From NCBI RefSeq assembly GCF_016900045.1, contig NZ_JACSNP010000005.1, positions 62,001 through 126,000 on the forward strand: a stretch of 64,000 bases of DNA, written 5' to 3'. The notes beneath the pieces are model-generated. The model was not told the DNA's origin. It did no database searches and was given only the letters and a program-made list of their open reading frames with translations. The translations under genes were made by a program, and so were the position numbers. The DNA is from Fusobacterium mortiferum (lineage in GTDB: Bacteria; Fusobacteriota; Fusobacteriia; Fusobacteriales; Fusobacteriaceae). Every line of letters begins with the position of its first letter. Position 1 is the first letter of the stretch. Shown in pieces: positions 7,869 to 16,545 of the stretch.

Positions 7869-8402
7869 ATGAGAGGAAACTTTCTTACAAAATTAACTTA
7901 TGAAATGTATTATCTGATGTTTGCTATTTCCGAAAGAAGAAAAAAGCAAAAAGAGATAAATAATATAGCTAATAAATTTTTAAAATATAACAATGAAAGA
8001 GTTTTAAAAAGTATAGAAAAGAAAAAGATAAATAAGGTATTAATACTTTTACCTCATTGTTTACAAAGATACGTTTGTCCACTTAAAGTAACTTCAAGTA
8101 TTGAAAATTGTAAGAAATGTGGACAATGTGTGATAGGGGATTTTTTGAATATAAAATCAGAATTCCCTGTAGAGGTAAAAATAGCGACTGGGGGAACATT
8201 AGCTAGAAAACATATAAAAGATACAAGGCCAGATTTAGTTATGGCAGTAGCCTGTAAAAGAGATTTAGTATCAGGAATACATGATGCTTACCCAGTAAAT
8301 GTTTATGGAATATTTAATGAAATTCCAAATGAACCATGTATAGATACTACAGTATCTATAGAAAAGGTTAGAGAGTTTTTAAATAAGATATTTGTGGATT
8401 AG
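7869..8402 (+). CDS. DUF116 family cysteine-rich protein
   Basis: The 177-aa protein matches DUF116: VLILLPHCLQRYVCP at about residue 57, a second cysteine cluster ENCKKCGQCVIGDF, a PVEVKIATGGTLARK segment and DLVMAVACKRDLVSGI. The cysteines suggest a metal or iron-sulfur site, as inferred for the family; no reaction is established. The N-terminal 25 residues are basic and amphipathic rather than a signal peptide. It heads a long co-directional array and is followed 11 bases later by the TPR protein gene. GAGGGAGAAA precedes the ATG. Confidence 0.85.
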   Translation: MRGNFLTKLTYEMYYLMFAISERRKKQKEINNIANKFLKYNNERVLKSIEKKKINKVLILLPHCLQRYVCPLKVTSSIENCKKCGQCVIGDFLNIKSEFPVEVKIATGGTLARKHIKDTRPDLVMAVACKRDLVSGIHDAYPVNVYGIFNEIPNEPCIDTTVSIEKVREFLNKIFVD

Positions 8403-8413
8403 GAGGGGAAAAT

Positions 8414-11242
8414 TTGAAGAAGAGATATTTTTTATTAGCTCTTATGTTTGCAATGGGAGTTTCAAGTTTTGCATCTGAGAGAGATGATTTAGCCTTTGTA
8501 GATGAGTTGTATAAGCAAAAAAAATTTGATATGGCAATAGTAGAATCGAAAAGTTTTTTAGATAAGTATCCTAACTCTAAATATAATAAAAGTATTCAAG
8601 ATAGAATAGCGAAAGTATATTTTTTAACATGGGATTATCAAAATGCTATCAAATATTTTAAAATATTATTAATGAATAATGATCTAAAAGAAAAAGAGAA
8701 AAATGAAATTAGGTACTATTTAGTTAGATGTTATGCTGGAATAGGTGATAAGAAGTCTAGTGATGAATATTTAAAATTGATAGATAGTAAAAATGAATAT
8801 TATGAAAAGGCTATCTATGATACAGGAACTACTTATTTAAGTAATGAGAATTATCCATTGGCAGAAGAAGCTTTTCAAAAAGTTATAGTTTTAAATGGAA
8901 AGTATTATAATGAGGCTATATTGAGTATGGCATTATTATCATATAATAAAGGTGATTATAATAGAAGTATAGCTTATCTAAATGAATATGCACAATTAAA
9001 AGGTAAGAAAAATATGATTTTTATGAACTATCTTTTAGGATCATCATACTATAAATTAGATCAAGTAGATTTAGCTAGCAGATATTTTGAGGAAGCAGTA
9101 AAAGAAGATAAGGAGAGTCCTTATGGGAAAAAAGCTATTTTAAATCTTATAGAAATTTATAGTAATAAGGGAGAGATAGCTAAGGTAGAAGAAAAGATTG
9201 AATTAATAAAGGGAACAACTGACTATAACGAAGGAATGAGGATACTAGGAGATTCCTTTGCAACAAAGGGAGAATATAGTAAAGCGATTGAATGTTATAA
9301 TAAAACAGATGATTTTAGTAATCCTAAATTACTTTATAGTTATGGATTTTCTTTATATAAATTAGATAATTTAAAAGATGCCCAAACATATTTTGAAAGT
9401 TTAAAAAGTAGTTCATATTATAATCAAGCTATCTATTATATTTTTGCAATTGATTATAAATTAGGAAATTATAAGAAAATAATTCAAAATAGAGCAGAGG
9501 TAAAAAAAGTTAATGTTAATCAACAAGATATGGAGAATATAAATATAATTATAGCTAATTCTGCATATGAAGTTGGAGATTATAAGCTTTCAAGGGAATA
9601 CTATAGTAAAAATTACAATTTGAAGCCAAATAAAGAGAGTTTGTATAGAATAATTGTTATAGATAACAAACTAGAAGATTTAGAGGATATAAAAGCTAAA
9701 TTTTCTGAATATAAGAGTAAGTTTTCAACAGATACCCAGTATAAAAAAAATATATATCTGTCTGTAGGAGAGGTATATTATAAAAAAGGAATGTTGAAAG
9801 AGAGTTCGCAGGTATACAAAGAGTATTTAAGTACACAAAAAGATTTTGATATTTTAAATAATCTAGTTACAGTATTACTTGCACAACAAAATTATAGTGA
9901 AATGATGACTTATTTAGAAGAGGGAGATAATTCACCTAACAGTGTTTACTTAAAGGGAATAGCTTCTATGGGAATGGGAAAATACTCGGATGCAAATGGT
10001 TATTATTTAGCTGTTGAACAAGATAGTACAACTTCTCCAGAGCTAATGGAAAAAGTAAAATTTAATAAGTTAAGAAACTCTTTTCTATGGCAAAAATATT
10101 CAGATGCAATAAAATATGGTGAGGAGTATTTAACTCAGTATCCAAATGGAGAAAATAGAGCAGAGGTATTAGATAAGACAGCAATAAGTTACTTTAGATT
10201 AGACAATGTAGAAAAAAGTAAAGAGTATTACACTCAATTGCAAGGAATTTTAAATTATAGTGAGTATGCAAGCTTCCAAATAGCTGATCTTTATTATGCT
10301 CAAGGAAAATATGATGAAGCCTTAGTAAGATATAAGGAGATATTTACAAAATATCCAAATGGAATATATAGTGAGAGTGCAAACTATTGGTATTTAAACT
10401 CTTTAATAAACTTAGGTAAATTTGATGAGTTTGAAAAGGAAAAAGAGTTTTTCTTAAAAAAATATCCTAAATCTAATATGAGAGAGAGTTTATATATATT
10501 GACAGGACAGCTTTATGAAAGAAAGGGAGAGAAACAAAACTCTTTGGCTACATATGAAAAATTATATGATATATCTAAAGATACAGCTGTGAAAGAGGAA
10601 ACTGCAACAAAAATATTAGATATTCAATTGGCTACTAATAAATTGGATGAAGCAGTGAAATATATAGCTGGTATAGGAAATATAGAGATTAAAAGTTATT
10701 ATAATTCTCAACTTTATGAAAAACAAGGAAAGAAAGCTGAAGCTCTTAAAGAATATGAAACATTATTTACAGGAACTAAGTATAAGGATTTTGCTGGAGT
10801 AAACTTAGGTGATTACTATTTTAACAATAAAAACTATGAAGAAGCTAAAGTATATTATTCAGGAGTAGAGAGTTTAGAGAGTAGTCCATATAAGGATTAT
10901 GTGTTATATCAGCTTTCAAATATCGATGAGTTGGAAGGAAAAAATGAAAGTGCATTAAGAGGATATACAAAGGGGTATGTTTTATTTAATGGAGAATATT
11001 CAAATTTATCTAAATTAAAGGCAGCTCAACTAAATGAAAAATTAGGAAAAGAGGAAGATGCTATAAAGCTTTATAAAGAGTTATATTCACTTCCAAAGTT
11101 TCAGTATAGAAGTTTTATTTTGGAAAAAATGATTTTCTATACTTTAAAAAGTGGAAATAAGATAGAAGCTAAAAAATATTATAATGAGCTTCAAAAAATA
11201 GATGAACAAGCTTCGGTAAAATATAATCAATTTTTTAATTAG
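8414..11242 (+). CDS. 942-aa exported TPR-repeat protein of the TonB/ExbBD cluster
   Basis: A signal peptide (MKKRYFLLALMFAMGVSSFA) leads into an almost unbroken series of tetratricopeptide-like helical repeats, with recurring units such as YKEIFTKYPNGIYSESANYW and a Y-P-N/K-S motif typical of TPR_6 and CpoB/BamD-like proteins. It is therefore predicted to be a large periplasmic scaffold. The start is TTG 8414, supported by AGGAGGGG at 8401-8408. It is followed by a small membrane protein and then exbB, exbD and tonB, which argues for a role beside the proton-driven outer-membrane machine, as CpoB acts beside Tol-Pal. No enzymatic motif is visible. The length is unusual for a Tol-associated TPR protein. 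Confidence 0.85.
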   Translation: MKKRYFLLALMFAMGVSSFASERDDLAFVDELYKQKKFDMAIVESKSFLDKYPNSKYNKSIQDRIAKVYFLTWDYQNAIKYFKILLMNNDLKEKEKNEIRYYLVRCYAGIGDKKSSDEYLKLIDSKNEYYEKAIYDTGTTYLSNENYPLAEEAFQKVIVLNGKYYNEAILSMALLSYNKGDYNRSIAYLNEYAQLKGKKNMIFMNYLLGSSYYKLDQVDLASRYFEEAVKEDKESPYGKKAILNLIEIYSNKGEIAKVEEKIELIKGTTDYNEGMRILGDSFATKGEYSKAIECYNKTDDFSNPKLLYSYGFSLYKLDNLKDAQTYFESLKSSSYYNQAIYYIFAIDYKLGNYKKIIQNRAEVKKVNVNQQDMENINIIIANSAYEVGDYKLSREYYSKNYNLKPNKESLYRIIVIDNKLEDLEDIKAKFSEYKSKFSTDTQYKKNIYLSVGEVYYKKGMLKESSQVYKEYLSTQKDFDILNNLVTVLLAQQNYSEMMTYLEEGDNSPNSVYLKGIASMGMGKYSDANGYYLAVEQDSTTSPELMEKVKFNKLRNSFLWQKYSDAIKYGEEYLTQYPNGENRAEVLDKTAISYFRLDNVEKSKEYYTQLQGILNYSEYASFQIADLYYAQGKYDEALVRYKEIFTKYPNGIYSESANYWYLNSLINLGKFDEFEKEKEFFLKKYPKSNMRESLYILTGQLYERKGEKQNSLATYEKLYDISKDTAVKEETATKILDIQLATNKLDEAVKYIAGIGNIEIKSYYNSQLYEKQGKKAEALKEYETLFTGTKYKDFAGVNLGDYYFNNKNYEEAKVYYSGVESLESSPYKDYVLYQLSNIDELEGKNESALRGYTKGYVLFNGEYSNLSKLKAAQLNEKLGKEEDAIKLYKELYSLPKFQYRSFILEKMIFYTLKSGNKIEAKKYYNELQKIDEQASVKYNQFFN

Positions 11243-11254
11243 GAGGAGAATAGT

Positions 11255-11599
11255 ATGAGAAAAGCAGTAACAATATTATTTTTATTATCAGCAATGTGTG
11301 CTGTAGGAGCTGAAGAAGGGATAACAGCACTTGATAAAGAGGTACAAGGGATAAATAAAGAGCAATTAGAGATAAGAGAGATACCTACTGAAGAGGTCAT
11401 TTTAGAAGGGCAAAAAGTTGAGTCAGGAGCTATTAAAGTAACTAACGACAATTATCAAAACCAGAATCAAAAGATTAAAGTTGTACAGGGAGACAAGTCG
11501 GCTTTAGAAGATGAATTATCACAAGGTGTAGAAAAAAAATCGTTTTGGAAATATATTATAGGTGGATTAGGAGTAGTAGCTCTAATAATAGCATTATAA
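11255..11599 (+). CDS. small exported protein with C-terminal membrane anchor
   Basis: The 114-aa protein has a signal peptide (MRKAVTILFLLSAMCAVGA), a polar, Glu/Gln/Lys-rich middle of about 75 residues, and a C-terminal hydrophobic segment (YIIGGLGVVALIIAL) that ends the protein. After signal cleavage it would be a single-pass protein with its body in the periplasm. I do not recognise the family. AGGAGGAGAATAGT precedes ATG 11255, and the gene sits between the TPR and exbB genes, so a coupling role in that complex is possible but unproven. Confidence 0.75.
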   Translation: MRKAVTILFLLSAMCAVGAEEGITALDKEVQGINKEQLEIREIPTEEVILEGQKVESGAIKVTNDNYQNQNQKIKVVQGDKSALEDELSQGVEKKSFWKYIIGGLGVVALIIAL

Positions 11600-11668
11600 T
11601 ATTTGATTCATAAATTTATTTAAAATTTATTGGGAGATTGGAATAATTTTACAATATTAGGAGGAGTA

Positions 11669-12280
11669 ATGTACTATTTAACAAATGGTGGAATGCTAAT
11701 GTATGTTATACTTGCTATGTCTATAGTAGGTCTTGGGGCAGTTATTGAAAGATTTATCTATTTTAAGAAAAATGAACAAAATAATAGAAGCTTTTTAACT
11801 AAGGATATAAAAGAACAATTAGATAATAAAAAGATAAAAGAACTAGTTATTATGCTAAATAAGGAGAGATGTTCTGTTTCTAGGGTATTAAAAGAGGTAC
11901 TATATGAGCTTTATAGAAATCCGAATTCAACACCTGAAAAGTTAGAGGAAAAAGGAAAAGAAAAAGCTATGTTACAACTTATAGCTTTAGAGAAAAATAT
12001 GTGGATAATCTCTTTAGCTGCTCATTTAACTCCTCTTGTAGGGCTACTTGGAACGGTAACAGGTATGATTAAAGCTTTCCAAGCTGTATCTGTTCATGGA
12101 ACTGGAGATCCTTCGGTGTTAGCTAGAGGTATATCTGAGGCACTGTTTACAACTGCTGGAGGACTATTTGTGGCAATACCAGCTCTTATTTTTTATAACT
12201 ATTTTAATAAAAAAATAGAAAAGATAATATCTGATATGGAGATAACAACAACTGAACTTATAAATTATTTTAGAAAATAG
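11669..12280 (+). CDS. exbB: ExbB/TolQ proton-channel subunit
   Basis: MotA/TolQ/ExbB family protein of 203 aa that, with ExbD, converts the proton gradient into motion of TonB. Three membrane segments are visible at about residues 10-28, 112-135 and 152-175. The family core HLTPLVGLLGTVTGMIKAFQ and the following GISEALFTTAGGLFVAIPAL are intact. The start is ATG 11669, five bases after AGGAGG; an upstream TTG-initiated frame at 11630 lacks a ribosome site. Order exbB-exbD-tonB is canonical. ExbB rather than TolQ is preferred only because a TonB-like gene, not TolA, follows. Confidence 0.92.
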   Translation: MYYLTNGGMLMYVILAMSIVGLGAVIERFIYFKKNEQNNRSFLTKDIKEQLDNKKIKELVIMLNKERCSVSRVLKEVLYELYRNPNSTPEKLEEKGKEKAMLQLIALEKNMWIISLAAHLTPLVGLLGTVTGMIKAFQAVSVHGTGDPSVLARGISEALFTTAGGLFVAIPALIFYNYFNKKIEKIISDMEITTTELINYFRK

Positions 12281-12289
12281 GAGAGTATT

Positions 12290-12721
12290 ATGAAGTTAGA
12301 GAGACGTAAGAGAAAAGATGAGTTGATGCTTGAACTTACATCACTTATAGATGTTGTATTTCTTCTATTAATATTTTTCTTAGTGGCAACTACCTTTGAT
12401 GATATGAAAGGTGGAATCAAGATTGACTTGCCACAATCAACAATAAAAGAGGTATCAGAGGTAAAAGAGGTACAAATTGTTGTAGATAAAGATAAAAATA
12501 TGATACTTAACTATAAGGAAAATGGTAAGAAAGAGCAAATAAGTGTAACTACTGAAAATCTAAAGGAAAAACTAGCAGAAAAACTATCTGAATCTCAAGA
12601 GAGAAACGTAATTATAAGTGCAGATAAAAGATTAGATTATGGATATATAGTAGAGATAATGACTATATCAAAGGAAGCTGGTGCTAATTCTTTAGATATA
12701 GATACTGCTGATAAAAAATAA
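12290..12721 (+). CDS. exbD: ExbD/TolR proton-channel subunit
   Basis: The 143-aa protein has one N-terminal membrane segment preceded by basic residues. It carries the conserved ELTSLIDVVFLLLIFF motif, whose Asp is the proton-carrying residue of the family. The periplasmic part follows, with VDLP-like IDLPQ, VIISADKRLDYGYIVEIM and a terminal DTADKK. In other species ExbD forms the channel core inside an ExbB pentamer. It begins nine bases after exbB and ends ten bases before tonB, indicating one operon. Confidence 0.93.
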   Translation: MKLERRKRKDELMLELTSLIDVVFLLLIFFLVATTFDDMKGGIKIDLPQSTIKEVSEVKEVQIVVDKDKNMILNYKENGKKEQISVTTENLKEKLAEKLSESQERNVIISADKRLDYGYIVEIMTISKEAGANSLDIDTADKK

Positions 12722-12731
12722 GGAGGAGTTT

Positions 12732-13670
12732 ATGAAAAAAGAGGAAAAAATTAGTTTACTCCTTTCAGCAATAATAAATTTAGTTATAGTTTTTTTGATT
12801 CCAGGATTATCAAATAATCAAATTGAGAATAAAAAGATAAAAATAGGATTGGTAAATTATGACAATCAAAATAGAACAAAGTTAGAGGGAGAAAGAAATA
12901 GTAATAGCTCTCAAAAGAAAAATACGGAAGAGGTAAAAAAGAAAAATCCACCACCAAAAGAGCAACCTAAAGTAGAAGTGAAGACAGAGAAAAAGGTGGA
13001 GAAAAAAGTAGAGGAAAAACCAGTAGGAAAGTCTACGGAGAAGATAGATTTATCAGCTCTTAATAGTATAGCAAATAATATGTCAACTCCACAAGTACAA
13101 GTGATGACTGTTAAACATCCTGATGGAGGATATAGAGAGATAATAAAATTGGAGGCTCCTAAAAAGGAGTTACAAAGTGGAGTAGTAACAAAGGGAGGAT
13201 TAAATAAAGAAATAACGCTATCAAAGGAATTAATCTCGGTAGAGAATGAAAAATTAGAGTTAAAAGATGATAATAAAATAGCTTTTAACTCTGAAATAGG
13301 TAAGGACTCTTCTTTTGATAGGATATTAGAAATATCGGGAGAGATAGAGGGGTTACCTAGTGGTTATAAATTGGGAACAGAAGATGGAGATATAGTAGCT
13401 AAATGGGATAGTGGTAATAAGGAGCCTGTATATCCAGAATCAGCCCAATTAAAAGGGTTACACGGTAGTGTAAAAATTAGAATGAACATTGATGAAAATG
13501 GGAATGTTAAGGAGCTTAGACTTGAAAGAGGAAGTGGTGTTCCTGAAATAAATAATGCAATTGAAGAAGTGGGAAGAACTTGGAAAATTTATTTGAGCAA
13601 AAATGGACTTAGTGTAAAAGGAGATGTAATATTAGAATATAATTTTACATTGAAAGGGAAAGTAAATTAG
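12732..13670 (+). CDS. tonB: TonB-family energy transducer
   Basis: The 312-aa protein has an N-terminal membrane anchor (ISLLLSAIINLVIVFLIPGL), a long Lys/Glu/Pro-rich stretch at about residues 55-100 (KKNPPPKEQPKVEVKTEKK) able to span the periplasm, and a C-terminal TonB domain: YPESAQLKGLHGSVKIRM, NIDENGNVKELRLERGSG and a final beta strand. The usual S-x-x-x-H of the TonB anchor reads S-A-I-I-N here, so the histidine is replaced by Asn. It would transmit energy to outer-membrane receptors, none of which is clearly encoded in the window. Confidence 0.88.
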   Translation: MKKEEKISLLLSAIINLVIVFLIPGLSNNQIENKKIKIGLVNYDNQNRTKLEGERNSNSSQKKNTEEVKKKNPPPKEQPKVEVKTEKKVEKKVEEKPVGKSTEKIDLSALNSIANNMSTPQVQVMTVKHPDGGYREIIKLEAPKKELQSGVVTKGGLNKEITLSKELISVENEKLELKDDNKIAFNSEIGKDSSFDRILEISGEIEGLPSGYKLGTEDGDIVAKWDSGNKEPVYPESAQLKGLHGSVKIRMNIDENGNVKELRLERGSGVPEINNAIEEVGRTWKIYLSKNGLSVKGDVILEYNFTLKGKVN

Positions 13671-13686
13671 TAAAGAGGTGGAAAAA

Positions 13687-15078
13687 TTGGTTCTTTTAGG
13701 ATTTAGATTGGAGAGAAGTTTAAAAGAGGAATTAGAGAATAATTATGAAAATGAGTTGACTTTTGCTGATAATATAAGTGATTTTATAGATTATTTGAAA
13801 AATAAAAAATATGAAGCTATTATAATTGAGGAGAAGAATTTACAAGAAGAAGCTTTAATAAATCTTATAAAAAAGGTAGGAGAGTATCAGAAAAAAGGAG
13901 TTATAATTGTTTTGGGAGAAACTTCTAATTTGAAAGTTGTAGCTGGAAGTGTAAAAGCTGGAGCGTATGACTATATTTTAAAACCTATAGAAACACCTAC
14001 TATAATAAAAATTATAGAGAAATCTGTAAAGGATTATAAACTTTTAGCTGAGAGAATAGATAAACATAAAAGTTCAGGAGATAAACTTATCGGACAGACA
14101 AAAGAGATAGTAGAGTTATACAAAATGATAGGAAAAGTTGCAACAAGTAGAGTTCCAGTTCTAGTAGTAGGAGAGAAGGGAACAGGAAAAACAAGTGTAG
14201 CTAAAGCTATTCATCAATTTAGTGATTGGTCAAATAAGCCTTTAATAAGTCTAAATTGTACATCTTTCCACAATGATTTATTGGAAAGAAAGATGTTTGG
14301 GTATGAAAAGGGAGCTTTTAAAGGAGCAGTATTTCCTCAAATAGGTGAATTAGAAAAAGCTAATGGAGGAACTTTACACTTAGGAAATATAGAATCATTA
14401 AGTCTAGATCTTCAATCTAAAGTTTTATATTTTTTAGAAGAGGGAGAATTTTTCAGAATGGGAGGAGCTGAACCTATAAAGATAGATATAAGAGTTGTAG
14501 CTACTACCTGTGAAAATTTAGAGGAATTAATTAATCAAGGGAAGTTCATAGATGAACTATATAGAAAGTTAAGAGTTTTGGAGGTAAATATTCCTCCACT
14601 TAGAGATAGAAAAGATGATATTCCTTTAATAGTGGATCATTATTTATTAGAGTGTAATGATGAGTTACATAAAAATGTTAAAGGAGTTAGTAAACCAGCA
14701 TTAAAAAAAATGATGAGATATGATTGGCCTGGAAATGTAAATGAGCTAAAAAATGCTGTAAAATCTGCTGTGGCACTTTGCAGAGGGACTTCTATATTGA
14801 TTGAGGATTTACCAAGTAATGTCTTAGGAACTAAAATTACTAAGAAAAAAGGTGAAGGACAGATCTATGATTTAAAAGAATGGATAAAATCGGAGATATT
14901 AGAATATAAAAATAATAATCAAGGTGATTATTATGGAAATATAATATCGAAAGTAGAAAAAGAGTTGATTCGTCAAGTTCTTGAGATGACTAATGGAAAA
15001 AAGGTAGAAACTGCAGAGATATTAGGTATAACAAGAAATACTTTAAGAACAAAGATGAGCAACTATGGTTTGGAGTAA
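13687..15078 (+). CDS. NtrC-type response regulator with degenerate receiver and AAA+ sites
   Basis: Layout is receiver, AAA+ domain and Fis-type helix-turn-helix (VETAEILGITRNTLRTKM), as in sigma-54 activators. Several key residues are changed. The receiver has IIIEEKN where the phosphorylated Asp is expected. Walker A reads GEKGTGKT, GAFTGA reads GAFKGA (Lys codon 14320), and Walker B reads GGTLHLGN in place of GGTLFLDE (codons 14383-14388). The arginine-finger region reads FIDELYRKL instead of FRxDLxxRL. ATP-driven activation of sigma-54 polymerase is thus unlikely, and a sigma-54-independent regulator is inferred. TTG 13687 follows GAGGTG; GTG 13678 is an alternative start. It sits between tonB and dnaX. 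Confidence 0.85.
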   Translation: MVLLGFRLERSLKEELENNYENELTFADNISDFIDYLKNKKYEAIIIEEKNLQEEALINLIKKVGEYQKKGVIIVLGETSNLKVVAGSVKAGAYDYILKPIETPTIIKIIEKSVKDYKLLAERIDKHKSSGDKLIGQTKEIVELYKMIGKVATSRVPVLVVGEKGTGKTSVAKAIHQFSDWSNKPLISLNCTSFHNDLLERKMFGYEKGAFKGAVFPQIGELEKANGGTLHLGNIESLSLDLQSKVLYFLEEGEFFRMGGAEPIKIDIRVVATTCENLEELINQGKFIDELYRKLRVLEVNIPPLRDRKDDIPLIVDHYLLECNDELHKNVKGVSKPALKKMMRYDWPGNVNELKNAVKSAVALCRGTSILIEDLPSNVLGTKITKKKGEGQIYDLKEWIKSEILEYKNNNQGDYYGNIISKVEKELIRQVLEMTNGKKVETAEILGITRNTLRTKMSNYGLE

Positions 15079-15084
15079 AAAAAT

Positions 15085-16533
15085 ATGCATATAACATTAT
15101 ATAGAAAATATAGACCTAAAAATTTTGAAGAGGTAGCTGGACAAAAAGAGATAGTAAAGACAATAAAAACATCTCTAAGAAATGGAAAAACCTCTCATGC
15201 TTATCTATTTACAGGACCTAGAGGAGTGGGGAAAACCACTCTTGCTAGACTTATAGCAAAAGGGGTAAACTGTTTAAAAAATGGAGTTACAGATGAGCCT
15301 TGTAATGAGTGTGAGAACTGTTTAGCTATAAATAATGGAACATTTATGGACTTAGTAGAGATAGATGCTGCTTCAAATAGAGGTATAGATGAGATAAGAC
15401 AATTAAAAGAGAAGATAAATTATCAGCCGGTAAAAGGAAGAAAAAAGATATATATAATAGATGAAGTACATATGCTTACTAAGGAGGCTTTTAATGCACT
15501 GTTAAAAACCTTAGAAGAGCCACCTGAACATGTGATATTCATATTAGCTACAACAGAGGCTGATAAGATATTACCAACTATTATATCAAGATGTCAAAGA
15601 TATGATTTTAAAACTTTATCATTGAATGAAATGAAGGAACAGCTTAACTTTATAGCAAAGAATGAAAGTATAAGTATACCTGATGAGGTATTGGAGTTAA
15701 TATATGAAAACTCTGGTGGAAGTGTGAGAGATGCTGTATCTATACTAGAGAGAATAATGGTAACTTGCCTTGGAGAGGATATAACACTTGATAAAAGTGA
15801 AGAGGTATTAGGAGTTACTCCGGCTAAAAAGATGGAGGAGTTTCTAAAGGAAGTAAAGAATAAAAATTATACTAACTTAGTAAAGACTTTAGATAGATTT
15901 TGGAATGATTCGGTAGAGATAGAACTATTTTTTAAAGATTTTGCTAAATATTGTAAAGGACTTATGGCAAAAGGAGAGTTAGATATAGAGAGTGGTCTTA
16001 ATATAATAGGCTGTATATTTGATTCATTAAATAAGTTCAAATATGAAGAGGACAAGAGATTAGTAGGCTATGTTATAGTGGATAATCTTTTGAAGAGTAA
16101 TTCTAAAAATAGTGAAGTAGTTATAGAGAGAGTTGTAGAAAGAGAGATACCTCAAGAAATAAAACAAGAGGTAAGTAAAAAAGAGAGATTAACAGGGCTA
16201 ACTTTAGAGAGTATAAGTAGAAAATGGGAAGAGATATTGAAGGAAGCAAAAAAAGAGAAGATAACTTTAGGAGCTTTTTTAATAGCAGCAAAACCATATA
16301 AGCTAGAAGAAGATACTCTTTATATTGGATTTGATTCAGAAAGTAGTTTTTGTAAAGAACAGATGGAAACAACTATGTATAATGATGTTTTTGTAGATGT
16401 TCTAAGAAGATTGATTGATCCAAAATTAAAGGTAAAATATATCACTATTGGAAAGAAAAAAGAGAGTGATAAGGATAGTGGAGATTTTACAAAAAAAATT
16501 GTTGATTTCTTTGGTGGAGAAATTATGGTATAA
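15085..16533 (+). CDS. dnaX: DNA polymerase III subunit gamma/tau
   Basis: Clamp-loader ATPase of the replisome, 482 aa. Walker A GPRGVGKTTLARL, the four-cysteine zinc module (NCLKNG...PCNECENC), Walker B IYIIDEVHML and the sensor/SRC region ISRCQRYDF are intact. The C-terminal part after residue 370 is short compared with tau of E. coli (643 aa). An A-AAA-AAA run at 16248-16254 lies in the frame phase required for -1 slippage, see findings. The gene begins seven bases after the regulator stop and has a weak ribosome site, suggesting translational coupling. No RecR gene follows. Confidence 0.95.
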   Translation: MHITLYRKYRPKNFEEVAGQKEIVKTIKTSLRNGKTSHAYLFTGPRGVGKTTLARLIAKGVNCLKNGVTDEPCNECENCLAINNGTFMDLVEIDAASNRGIDEIRQLKEKINYQPVKGRKKIYIIDEVHMLTKEAFNALLKTLEEPPEHVIFILATTEADKILPTIISRCQRYDFKTLSLNEMKEQLNFIAKNESISIPDEVLELIYENSGGSVRDAVSILERIMVTCLGEDITLDKSEEVLGVTPAKKMEEFLKEVKNKNYTNLVKTLDRFWNDSVEIELFFKDFAKYCKGLMAKGELDIESGLNIIGCIFDSLNKFKYEEDKRLVGYVIVDNLLKSNSKNSEVVIERVVEREIPQEIKQEVSKKERLTGLTLESISRKWEEILKEAKKEKITLGAFLIAAKPYKLEEDTLYIGFDSESSFCKEQMETTMYNDVFVDVLRRLIDPKLKVKYITIGKKKESDKDSGDFTKKIVDFFGGEIMV

Positions 16534-16545
16534 TAGGGAGGAAAA

